From NCBI RefSeq assembly GCF_036850765.1, contig NC_089494.1, positions 229,604,779 to 229,668,778 on the forward strand: 64,000 nucleotides of DNA. The letters are read 5' to 3'. Origin of the DNA: Saccopteryx bilineata (lineage: Eukaryota; Chordata; Mammalia; Chiroptera; Emballonuridae). The position numbers and the translations under genes are program-made. Below the pieces are notes generated by a model. It saw only the letters and a list, made by a program, of their open reading frames with translations, made no database searches and was not told where the DNA came from. This document shows positions 1 to 12,500 of this stretch, in pieces (position 1 is the first letter of the stretch; each line of letters starts with the position of its first letter).

Positions 1-3000
1 ATGTCCTTTGGAAATATTAGGTATAAAGTGTCATAATGTAATTTACTTTCAGTTGGTTCAGAAAAGTTTATTTAGAGAGAGAAACACACACACACACAGT
101 GGCATAGAAATGCGGCAAATGTTAAAAACTGGAAAGTCTAGGGGATAAGTATATGTTGGATGTTCATTATACTATTTTCACATTTTTCCTATGCTTTGAA
201 ATTTTTTTCAATATAAGAGGTTGAAAAAAGAAAAGGAATTAAAAATAAAATACTTTAAAACTACTTTAAGTGGTTTTGGAAGAAAAAGCCAAAGAATAAT
301 TCACAAACTAGTTCTGAAACCAAACACAAATACTTTTTATTTACGGGATATCATTTTACATCAATTCCATTAAAACCTAAAACCAGTTTGCGGTACTCAA
401 GTTAGGTGGCATGACAGTATCTGAGTTAAGCTGGGAGTCACAGGACTTGCACACGTTTATGAATGTAATGCAAATACTGACGACACGAGGCATTCACAGT
501 TACAGGTTAGCTGCTGTTCATTTAACAGTAACCCCCAAGAGAAAGAATTTTATGAAAAAAGCAACCCACGTTTTGGTCTCATTTACAGACACCCAACATT
601 TTAGTTGGTCAGTGAATTCTATACACTTATTATACAACATAAGGTATGAAAGAATAAAAGATAAGGCTCACAGAGGTATTTTATTTAGCAGTTGTAAGAA
701 TAAAAACTGAGGGCACAACTTTTAAAGCTTTCCGTATAAACTTCAAAAGCGCTGTTAAAATGGAGACCGAGAGGCAGTGGAAATCTGCTGTTAAACCAGG
801 TTTGTCTAGTTAGGTTTATCAAACACTGAACTGAGGGTGCATGCTTTAAAAAAGCTGCGTGTGACATTACAGTGGGTGTTTATGGCAAATCAAATAATGA
901 AATTTCCAACCTATTGCAGCAGTAAACACCTAAGAGTTATATTGCGTTACGACAGAGTATTGCAGTATGGAGTTCAAAACACAGTGGAAAGATGTAGACG
1001 TAGGTAATGAAGAAAAACTAGAAGGCACCCTAATTTACTTAACATAGGCCAGTAACTAAGCGCTTGGTGACTGCTCAATTTTATGTAATTTAGGGACATT
1101 TTTTAGAAAAGGTATTTTACTCCTGTCTGGCCCACTCACCTCCCTTTCAAAATACCAGCATAACATCAAGAAAACCCAGGAGCACTCTGCAGTCACAGTT
1201 TATTTTTCAAGGAAGTTTAAAATTTATCTTGAGCTTTCTACATAACGCAGGATCATCTCTTTAGAGTATTTTCACATTATACATCATGAAATAGTTTTTA
1301 ACTTGGGTTTTCCCTCCACCATTAATGTTCATTGTGTGTGAAATGCAACATCTCCCCTCTAACAGTCCTGTTTTAGAATAGTTATTTTAGGATTAACTGT
1401 GCTTAGTGTTTAAAGAATTCTCCAGTCTCTAACAATAGCTTTTAAAGTAATCTCATCTATGATTTATATTTATATATTCATGTCTGACTTATCGTTGACC
1501 AAATTTAAAACCTGTGGAATTTACAGTGTGGTATTTTTTTAAACTTCATGGGACACCTCCGAAAATGAATCAAGCTCTGCACGATCTGAACCTGGGGCCA
1601 ATCACCACCGAGCGGCACCGTCGGAAGGGAGACCCTTTCAACACATTGGTCTCCAGAGCTGTGCTTGCCAGATACTGCTTTGTGCAAACTGGGATGAATT
1701 TATAGGTAGAAGTGAGTCTATAATCCCTAAACAGGGAATGGTTAAGTAACTTCTGGTTTATTTCACAACAAACCAAACCTTTCTACTTGGTAGAAAAAGG
1801 AAGTAACCCTACCACATCATGACTTTGTATATACGCACACACTGTATATACATACAAAATTTCTGTCTTTGGTGGTTCAGTTAGAGGGAAAAAAATATGA
1901 AAATCTGAACACTGTTTGCAAAGAAACTATGAAATAGTGGTTAAGAGTAGCACTGTCAGTGTGCCTCTCTCATTTAACGCCATTTAATCCAAAAGATTTT
2001 CCAGCCAGAGTCTGAAATAATCCCAACTTCTTCCAATCATTACATGTCCAATCACGGATCTCGCTCACAGCGGTAACATTCACTTACTCAAGTGCACCAT
2101 TAACTTTTTACTTGGTTTAAATCATTAGACTTTTATGTTTTCACAAAACTTTAGGGACTAAATTAGTCATTCAATAGCACCAGAGAGCTGAGGGGAAACA
2201 TGTTATCTATACATTTCCTAAAAAAGGGTAAGGCGAGGGGAGAAAAAACAAAACAGACAAAGTACAAACCTAAAATCCTGTCCTGTTTACTCGTTTCATC
2301 ACCCACATAAAAAACGACTGTCACCTTTCTGTACAAATTACTCAGGTCACGACGAGCGGCCTGTCCGGGAAAGGCCCTACGTGTAACAGGGTTAGCACTG
2401 CTGGTGGTTTCGTGCCCGCTGCCTGCAGCGGACATTCTGCCAGGAAAAGCCTAGCATGAAAGAAACAAAAGGAAAACAAAACACCTCTCACTCATACTAG
2501 AGTTCCTTCCCCAAAAGGCAGGAAAGTTAGACATCACGGAAGCTTAACTAAAAATTCAAGCTGCAACTAAAACTGCTCTGCGGTTGTAAAAGCCAGCACG
2601 CCGTCGAGTTTCCACGGAGGTGGCAAACCCAGTCTACTCCGAATGGCACAGGAGGCAGCAGCAGACCAAGCACTGACAGGATGCAAAAGAGAAACACTGT
2701 TCCTGGGAGCTCATAAGGGTTTATAACCACTCCACTTAATAATAATAATAATAAAAAGGTGCGATTTCAACTTGTTCATTTGTACCTATGTTCAAATTAC
2801 TACAGCCTTTTAACTTTAGAAAATCATATCATGCCTTGCATGGTGGATATTATTGGTGACATGGGACATGTCTGTATGTTCAAATAATTGTAAGTTTCAT
2901 CATTTAAAAATGCTAATATTCAGGTAAACCACATTGTATTTGGCATATGCCTCTGCAAAGTTGTAACTCCCACCTCCTTTCAAAAGTTGGCCTCTTGAAC

Positions 3001-3474
3001 AATAAGGTGAATTTTGGCGACATTTACTTATGGTAACAGTTGTTCTGTCTTGTTTTCTGAAATGCTACATTTGAGACCAAATAAAGTATAATTGGTTCAT
3101 TTGAAAAAAGGGACTAGAAATATGACACAAAAATTATTTTTACAATACATTTTTGCAGAAATAATCTCTAGGTGAAGCTTTTTCTTTTTATACACATATA
3201 CAAAATTTAAACAGCAATATACACATAATCACAGTGAGGACGTTGGCAAATTCACCAATCTGTAGTGTAAATACAAACTGCAAAGCAGCCTTCCAAGAGA
3301 ACAATGCTACACAGAGGCAGAGCTGGCCCATTCAATAGCAAACACCAAAGACGTCCCTGCAAAAGGGAGACAGTGCAAGAAAAGCAGCATGCGCTTTGAT
3401 ACAGACAGCGATTTATGGCTAATGGTTGACATAACTGTGGTAACAGTGACTCTCGCGCTGCGATGCATGAAGTC
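1..3474 (-). other. DCUN1D4: Probable DCUN1D4 3' UTR, possibly running past the window edge
   Basis: Apart from short simple repeats, such as (AAT)n near 2738-2755, this 3.5 kb holds no recognisable SINE or LINE, unlike the introns. That suits a long, constrained 3' UTR. Minus-strand AATAAA hexamers occur at 1204-1199, 685-680, 341-336 and 72-67. I cannot tell which is used, so the 3' end is undetermined. No second gene is visible here. Confidence 0.55.
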
Positions 3475-3530
3475 CTAGGACATCTGTTTGTCTTTATACC
3501 ACTCCACGAACTCGTCCAACAAAACTGGCC
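3475..3530 (-). CDS. DCUN1D4: DCUN1D4 last coding exon (coding part) with stop codon
   Basis: The coding part completes tryptophan, then encodes [17 protein letters not shown] and TAG at 3477-3475. The acceptor follows a long CT-rich tract (3531-3558 on the minus strand). The exon continues into the 3' UTR. Confidence 0.95.
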
Positions 3531-6500
3531 CTGGAGAGAGGGAGAGAGAGAGAGAACGACACAGCTCTGAGGCTCTGTACAAGAAGGACGAGTGACTGCC
3601 CAAGGGTGGGGGTGGGGGTGGGGTAAGAGGGCTCCAGTGTCGTACTCACATGCGCCATCTTCGTCGTAATTGCTGAGGTCAAGACTAATTGTTCGGCTAA
3701 ACTCTAGCACATTGCACCACTGGTCTTTGTTAATAACTTTATATTTTGATTGCTGATGGAGGGAAAAGTAATACAAATTATTGACACAATTAACAAATGG
3801 GACAGTTTCAAATGCTGTATACAGCAGTTCATAACAGTTACCTCTTTCCATCTGGTGTGTTAAACACCAGTCTAGGAGGTCAGTGAGAGAGAGAGCAGGA
3901 GTAGAACTTAAGATGACAATTTTCATTACAAAAATATTATGGAGACCTAACACAGAATGACAAGCACATCAAAAAAAACAATTTCATATCTCTAGAAGTG
4001 ATATTTCCTGACTGCAAAGGCCCTTTTATATAAAATGATGATGATACCTACTTCGTAGAGAAGTTTCAAGGATTAAGAGTTCATTTATGCAATATATGCA
4101 AAGCACTTCATTCATGCTTGGCAAACAGTAAGTGCTAAATAAAGAGCAGCTCCTGTGAATAAGCCCCAGCATGACCGGATGCACACTGGCAGGCTGAGCG
4201 CTGGAAGTACACACAGCGCCACGGGCGGGCGGCCTCAGACTAGGCGTGCCAGCCACTGCAGAGATGACTGTTCTAGTAAGTCAACACTTGAATCCGATCA
4301 TAAAAGTAATCAGAAGAGCCATGCAGCAGTTTTGCATCCCTTTTAGAAATGTGCCATACGTGTATTTTAAATGACAGTATTCTTGTATAAAGATTTGAAA
4401 TAAAAGCCAGATCCAACAATTTTTAAATCCTAACCACTAATGTGAGACACCCTGGAAAAGAAGACATGCATACAAAAAGCAGAGAGAGCTGAGCCAATGG
4501 TTTTGAGGCTGCACACAGGAAAGCTGGAAATGAAAGGATTACCATCTCTTTTTAAAAGAAAAATGCAAACTAATAAGAAAGAATGAAGCAGACTACAAGT
4601 TTAAATTTCTAAGCAACTAAAAGCAAAACCCAGTCATTGAAACACCTGGTAGATGCTGGTCAAATAAGTTTGTAAAATACGATTTTTATGTTTGCTCGCT
4701 TATAGTTTGCATTGGGGGCTGGACAGCGCCAGGTATATGTGGTCTGTGAAATTGCAAATTACCTTCCTGCTTGAGAAGGGCCATTGTTTTGCTAATGTTT
4801 GCTGGAGTAGAGGTTTTTGCACGAGAAAGTTTCAAAAAGAGTGAGAAAAGAAGAAGAGGCAGAAAGAAAGCCATGATTGCCGAGAGAGAACAGAGGGAAT
4901 GGAGAATGCCGCAGAAGAAGCCAGTCTGTGCAGAGAGAGAGGTGTGCAGATGGGGAACAAGAGCAGAGGGGCTTTGAGCCCTACTGAGGTTTGTGGGGGC
5001 CTTTGATTCTAGGAGAAACTGGAGAAGATTCTCCGGGTTGTGGAACTGGAGGATGTGTCAGGGCTTTGTGAGCTCTGATGGGTGAAAGGAAAGTGTTTTC
5101 CCTGTGTGGTGCTCGTCGGCCGGTGCCCACCATGTTTTAGCTCCACTGTTTCTTGACCATCTGCCCGAGGTCAATGAGAACCTGCCCGAGCATGGCCACG
5201 ATGGAGACGGCCCCTGGCCATACAGTAGGGCTCCTGGAATTGTGCAGAATCAAACTAGTTTGCCGCAAGATCTTTCAGCTAAAGAACCCTGCACACTCAG
5301 GCTCAAATTCTGCTAAACTCTCTGAGAACTAGAGCTGTTTCTACTCATTTCCAAATAAAGCTAACATTTCACAGGGTTGTCAGAGAACTTAGGAATGGAT
5401 CATTTCTAGATGGGAACTGTCATGTAAACAGGTACTTCTTATATTAAAGCTAGTTTTTATACCTGTCTTGAGGAGTTTCAGTAAGTAATGTTACGAGCAA
5501 TTTTTAACAATAGTCTTCAAAGAATCATATTTGTTAAAAGTTTTTCTGGACAGATATATAAAGTAACTTGTAAGAAAGATTATTTCAAGAATGAAGCTGG
5601 AGGCAGGGTAAGTCCCTGAATTTCCTCAAAGACCTAACACTCTCATCCTTTCAAGCAAAAGACATATTTTTAAAGTGGTTTAGGGTGAAAATAGAATTTT
5701 TTTAAAGGGGGGGGAGGGGTTGGGGCTGGAGGGCAAGAAGAACGCTGTTGATAATGACAATGCTAGTAACTCAAACTTACATCTCAGGTATTTCCAATTC
5801 CTATGGTACTACATTGCATCAAAACCAGCTCTTTTTTAAACAAAGAATGATGGGGTAAAGTGCTGGATTATTTCTAATACAAATGTGAAAAAAATTTAAA
5901 CTGAAGGAGACTTTGTCACTATGCCTAATACTTAGATTGATTCAAGGTCCCAAAGTTACTTGGAGATAAAAGTAGACTTCTTTTAATAATAAGGCCAATG
6001 TCTCTTTTTTAATCTTTGCTTAATGAAAGTGAAGATTCACTTAAAGCCATAAAGGAAAGTCAATCTTGTTTTACTATTGTTATCAAGAGCAGGAAATCTA
6101 AACAAACGCAAAGCCTTTAAAATGACGATGAAGAAGGAGAGGAGAGGAGAGGACAAAACTGCGGCTGCTCTGGATGCATTTCACCAGGAGGGATGCAATA
6201 CAATACTAAGTGCACACACAGACGCCGGCAGGAAAAACAGCTAGCTGCTAATTGACAGCAATCATGTCACAATAATTCCTATTGGCAGAAAAGTATAACA
6301 AACAGAAAATTATATAAATGGTTAAATAAGTATACTTGGTAGTTCTAAGCAAGCAAAAATATATTCCATAAAATAGCAAACTTGGTACCTCTAAGAACTG
6401 GTGAAAAACTGGAAAAAGGGGCCAGATTTTTCCTAATAACAGTCCCAACATGCACTTGGCAGTGTTTATGTCTAGGCTGCGCTGGTCCTTTTCCTGTTTA

Positions 6501-9500
6501 ACAAACAAAAACAAGGATGAGCCAGATGCCCCCAACAATAAATTCCAATAATCCAAGTTTCTACTTCACATCAACAGGACATTAGTGAACAGCTCATTGA
6601 TCATTTATCACACACCACAGAAACCCTGGGTCACAGCTAAGGGGGAGGAGAGGCAGTCAAACACAGGGAAGGCTGGATCATTCTGGTTCTATATACTCAT
6701 ACTGTTGAAGATTTGTGTCAACTGAATGATTACATTAATATAAAATCAATTAGTTATGATTTAACAGTATCTATGATTATTTCACGGGGTAAATAAAAAT
6801 CCATAACTCAATCACTTGCTGTTTGATGTTTACAATTATCAAAATCATAATTGCTCACCCCAAAGCCTATAATTTAACTAAATGGAGTTTAAAGGTTTTG
6901 ATTTCTATGCTTAGGAATTAGGTTTCCTTAATAAATATCATTTTTCCCAACAATTTTATTTCATTGGTAACTGTGGGGTTCTTTTGTACCTAAAAATGTT
7001 GTAGTTACATTCAGCTCACAATAAATGTTGGGGCTCTGGAGGTTCTCTCCACGAAAGAGTATGTTCCTCCACCCTCTCTGGGAGAAAGACAGCCTATGTA
7101 TTATGGTTCTTACCTTGGATTTGTTGGATGTGAAATTGCCTAGCAGAATACTCCTAACTAGTAACCAAGTGAAAGATAACATTACATAAAGAACAGAAAA
7201 AATTAGTCCATAACCCTGAAATGGGCAGACTAAGCTCATTCCACTTACATTTGCAATTAAGGATCCTAGTTTTCATTCCACACTTTCTTACAAATTTCCT
7301 TTCCAGAACTACAAGTGGGGGACTTCTATGTCCTGGGACATAGGACCTGGGGCCGTAAGCAGTGACCTTACATATATCCAAAGCTAGCCTCCATGTGGTA
7401 TCTTTACTCCAGTAGAAATTTGCAAAAGTACTTTTATGCAAAGGGAAAAAGTTCCTGGCTATCCCGTTTGTGGTGGAACCCAACTGCCCACCAAATTAAG
7501 GGACGGCACTGTGACCGCCACTGTCAGCAACGTATGCAGCCACACGTACCTCCCGATGAAACACAGTGCTGCCTCAGGACTCGGCAGCGAGGAACTCTTT
7601 AGTACACAGAGAATTTCTGGCCTTGACACTGATTTAAAAGTGAAGGACTTAACAGAGCAAACATAAGGGCCTCACTCAGCAACAGCACACAAGGCAGATG
7701 AAGATACAAAAAGAGGTGCAGTAGGTCCGTCTCTTCGTCTCAGTCATACAACATAATAACCGTTCTCGAACAGGCCAGGTCAGAAGGCTCCGCAACACCC
7801 TTCTCTGTTACAGGCCACACAGGTTAAGTCTGGTGATGGTGGGAGAATCCCAATTCCACAGTTCAACGCTAACAGGTGGGGCCTCCTTTCCACGGCGTTC
7901 TCTGCCTGACCTTTGGCCCTGTCATCCTGCTCAGGGCCGTAGTACTTAGTCCTGATGGAGAGGGGACAAGGGAAAAGGTGCTCTAGAGATTGTCCACCTT
8001 TTGCCAACCAAGCCCTACTGGCTTGTTGCATGTCACAGGCTTCTACTTCTGTGACGCACTGTGCAAGAAAATGGAAAACTTCCTCTTACCCTGACACACA
8101 GGCATGGCAGACGGCAACAGCACACCAAACTATGAAGCAATCCACAAGAAAAATGAGTAAACTGTTGAAAACACACGAGGAACCACAGGACTGAGTCAAA
8201 GTTCACTTGTTGAACAGCACTGAGCTGATGACACTGGTGCTTGGGAAAGCTTTCCCTTGGAAAAGTTTGTAATCATTCACTAAAACTAAAATCACTGGTC
8301 TTGCCATGATATATACTGTGTCCTTTTCTAACATCATCAACGCCTATGTCCCCATCACAATGGACATACACTAAGGTGACAAAAAGAAAGAAAAAGATAC
8401 AAAAGACCTAGACAAGACTCTGCAACAATAGAATCATCTGACAAACTGATGATCATGAAGGACTTCGATGCATGTGTTTGGTTGGCAGTGATGCCCAAAC
8501 AGGGAGGAAAGGCATCAGACTCACAGGACCGGAAGCTGAACAGCACTCACTCACTCCTGCTCTGCAAGGGTGCCAGCCAGCAGCGCACAATCACTAACAC
8601 CATCTTCTGCCTAGCAAATAAGAGAAAGATATTATGGATGCACTCAAGATCTGAACAGTGGCATCTCGCTGATAACCAACATTGCCTGTGCGTAGATTTG
8701 AGGCTATATGCAAATGGCTATAACTGTAAACACTCAGAATTCCTGGGAACAACACAGTCCAACGATCCCACAACAAATATCTACTGAAGATTAAAATGAA
8801 GACACGCCCAGGGGGTTCTTCGACAGCAAAGATCCTAATGGCATTCTCTGCCAAGGGGTTCCCAATTAAAAGTGAAATGAATCTCCCAGGATGCTATGAA
8901 GCCAGGCATTTAAAAAAATAATAATCACCTTAACTAATTCAAAGAGTACAGCAAAGACATCCAGAGCTCTTTATAAGAAATTAAAATAGTATACTGTCAT
9001 CATCGACCCTGGATCCTCCACTCATGGGGCAAGGGACAGGCTCCTGTGTCCTCAGATCAGAATCTAAGCAGAATGAACCTTGGCACAGACTGTACGAGTC
9101 AATCAGCATTCCCAGGAGGCCCATCAAGGTTAAAGAAGAAATGAGACTTCTCCCTGCCTACCTCTTGATTCAAGACAGTGTTGTAATGTATTTCATAAAC
9201 TTATTTTCTAAGATAAATTCAATTTTTTTTTATTTTTCCAATAACAAAAACTGAACAGATTTCATACACCAAAGACATACTAACCCCCTAAAACACACAA
9301 CTAGATTCTGTCTTATCTCCTTTAATCAGATTAAAACTAGCAGTTACAGATGAGATGAGGCTTCTTAGTGGTACAGCTTCAGCTATAAAACCAAAGGATT
9401 CTACTCTGAATATTTTAAGAAGTCATGTTTTGTAAGTGGAATCAATGCAACCCTCCAGGTAAGGACCAGTACCAGCTAACATACAGAATAATGACTTGTT

Positions 9501-12500
9501 ATTAGGGTAGATTTCTAATGTGAAAAAAAATTACTGCCTTTGTTTATGTAAGACTGTTCCAGTCTAAGTCTCCTATGATATGTGAAAATTAGGCATTTTT
9601 CCCCCTTAAATGGCACAAATGACTTAGACAATAACTGAAATAAACAGGTAATTGTATATATGCAAATATAAACAATATTATAAAAATTAATCTTCAACTA
9701 TCTACGTATCCAGATATGCTATTCAGAGGCCTATTTCAGATGACCTATTTCCAATTTTCACAAAGCTCTGAGAGCTTAAGACTTAGATGTGAAAGGTTAA
9801 CCTTTTGTTATTAAAATTATAAAGAAAAAAATCTTCAATTGACAGTATTCCTAAGATATTCAAGAACTAGTTGGGACTCAAAAAATAACAGATAAGTGAC
9901 CCTGATTCACAAACATACATGGTGACAACCAAGTCAGAAAGCAGTATGTGAAATCAAAAGGACTACAATGAAGACCTACGACGTACGTCATAGAATTCTA
10001 TCTAGACCACAGGGAATACAAAACACAGTGAGAAGAGGCAGCCCTCCTTCACACAGCTACCTAAGTAAACAAACACACGGTAAAAATAGAGAGCTCTAAC
10101 TCCAGTATCAAATACTGTGACTCAGTTTATAAAACTGAAAATACAGCAAATCAGTTTTTTGAATGGGAGTTGTTCCTTTTTCTTTTTAATACATATTTTT
10201 AAAAAAAACACGTAAGAAGTCATAAAACCCAGGAGTATCCTCCCATTGGGAAAAATGAATCTAAATAATTATGCTCCTAGAACTTACCCAGCATTATCTT
10301 ATAGATCAATGTTTGCAAGGTAATAAATTAAGCTCACCTACTGACATTTCCTTAACAAAAGAAAAAACACCTGCCAATGGGCAGTCTTTCCTCATCATTT
10401 TACTTGCTACAGATTCTATCACTAAGCACTACTCTTGGAAAATAATGAGGTTTGCAGACACCTAAGTAATGTCAGTGAATAATAATTCAATAACTATTTC
10501 TAATTCTATAATTAACTTTTATTGAGAATTTAATCAGAGTCAAAAATTATTTAACTGCCTTATACTTAAAATCATTTAATACAACAACCCTTTTAGGATA
10601 AGCATTATTATTATTGCCCCCAATTTATGAATAAGAAAACTGAGGCCAAGGGGGTTAAAATGACAGTCATCTAGTGGTAGAGCTGGGACCCGACCCGAGA
10701 GGCCTGATTCCAAACCTGGGCTCTTCACTGTGTACCATCTTGCTTCCCTGGTAAGTAATGAAGAAAGAGAAATTTAATTATAAATTGAAATGCAGTCCAA
10801 CTAGCTTTACAAGTAACTGCTGAGCAAATCTGTGCCTGCAATAAGCAAAGAATATTTTTTTTTACTGAGGTATAATTGACATACAACATGTTTCAGGTCT
10901 AAAACACAGTGATTCAACATTTACACACATTAGAAACTGAGGACTCTGAAAGATAAGGCTGACAAGGTTCAGGATAACGGACCTGGGATGAGAAAACTAT
11001 AAAACCTTCCTACTATTGTTCTCACCCTGACCTATCCTCTTTTTTTTTTTTTTTTTTTTGTAATTTACAATGAAATCATGGGAGGAAAAGTAGAGGGGTT
11101 TGTGTGTACATGGTGTGTTGGGGGAGCTCTGTGGAGAGGGAAACAGATAGTGGTTAAGAAGTAAAAACTCAAGTCCAAGATGGCAATGGAGTAGGCAGAC
11201 GTTCCAACTGCCACCTCCCAGGACCAAACTGGATTACAACTTAATTTAAGAACAATCATCTTGAAAAACCAACTTTGGACTAAACGAAGAGGAGTCTATA
11301 ACCAAGAGTCACAGAAGAAGCCACACTGAGACAGGTAGGAAGGGCGGAGATGCGGAAAGGGCTGCCCCGCTCCCAGGAGCAAGCGGTGGCTGAGGGTCTG
11401 GAGGGACTCTCACGGTGGGCTGGGTCAGCCTGAGAGGGGAGGATCCTCAGCCCCAGGCCCGGAGCCCCAGCCTAGAGCCCCAGAGCCCAGCAGAGGTGCC
11501 CGAAGAGCATTTGGTGGTGAAAAGAGCAGGGTTTCTGTCTGCAAGAGAGACTGAGCTCTTGGACGCAGACTGTCTTAAAGGGCCCGCGCAGAAAATCTTG
11601 TTCACAGCCACTTACTCGGGGCTCCAACAGGGCAGAGCTGAGAGGACTGGAGTCGCAGGAGGAAAGTGTGGAGTTGGAGGCCCAGAGAGAAACACTGTGG
11701 GGGTCAGCCACTGGAATTTCTGTGCTAACTCATTCTCCAGTACTGCAGTTGCCATCTTTCTTAGTGGAACATCCCCTTTGTGCGTCATCAGCCCCGGGAA
11801 AAGCAACTGCTCAGCCCTCGGGAGTCCCTCCTACCCCAGTCATGGGAATGGGTCATTCTGACAGGCCAGGAAGCAGGGGACGTGTCAGTGACTCAGTTTT
11901 CTGGTGTTGAGACCGGAGCATCCCTCACACGCTCCAGACTTGAGGACTGATGCTTCCACCTCACAGGAGACTCAGTAGAAACTGTCCAGAGAGAGTGCAG
12001 ACCACACCTCTGGGTCTCAGAGGCCACACCCTACTGAGGTCTGTGAAAAAAGTCTGGACAGACTGACACCCGGGGCTGAGGGGCAGAGCCACACACCCAC
12101 CACCCTTCCTAATTCCTGAATTGCAGCAGGTGCTAGACTCTAGCAGAGGCTTGTTCAGCTGCTGAGCCCAACAACAGCCAGCAGACAGAGGCTGCAGGAG
12201 GTAGGACTCAGGGAAACTTGGCCTCTTAAGCAGACCTTCCCCCAGGCCCAGTGTGGGTAAAAGCCAGTCCAGGAGGCAGCTTGGTATTTCCATGTACACC
12301 TGGGCCCAGCAGAGGCAGCCACAAACTCTGAATTGCTTGTAGCTCCAAGAAGGTTGCTGAGGGCCAGTCACAGGCAGTGTCTTCCACTGGTCTGCGCTGC
12401 GTTTCTGCCAGGGAGGTCCAGGGCTGGCACATTCAGGGGCCAGCTGTGGAGAGCATCAGTTCAGGACCCAATAGCCCTTGCTAGAGCGGTATCCTAAGGA

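Noticed and set aside
2738..2755. Functional AAT repeat element
   Set aside because: A short simple repeat with nothing to indicate function.
3252..3953. 233-codon minus-strand frame as a single exon
   Set aside because: It includes a real 103-nt DCUN1D4 exon, but its remainder is read-through of the 119-nt intron and flanking intron; the true terminal exon uses another frame.
11415..12432. Open frames up to 148 codons in GC-rich sequence
   Set aside because: They lie in the 5' UTR of an L1 on both strands and show no recognisable domain.
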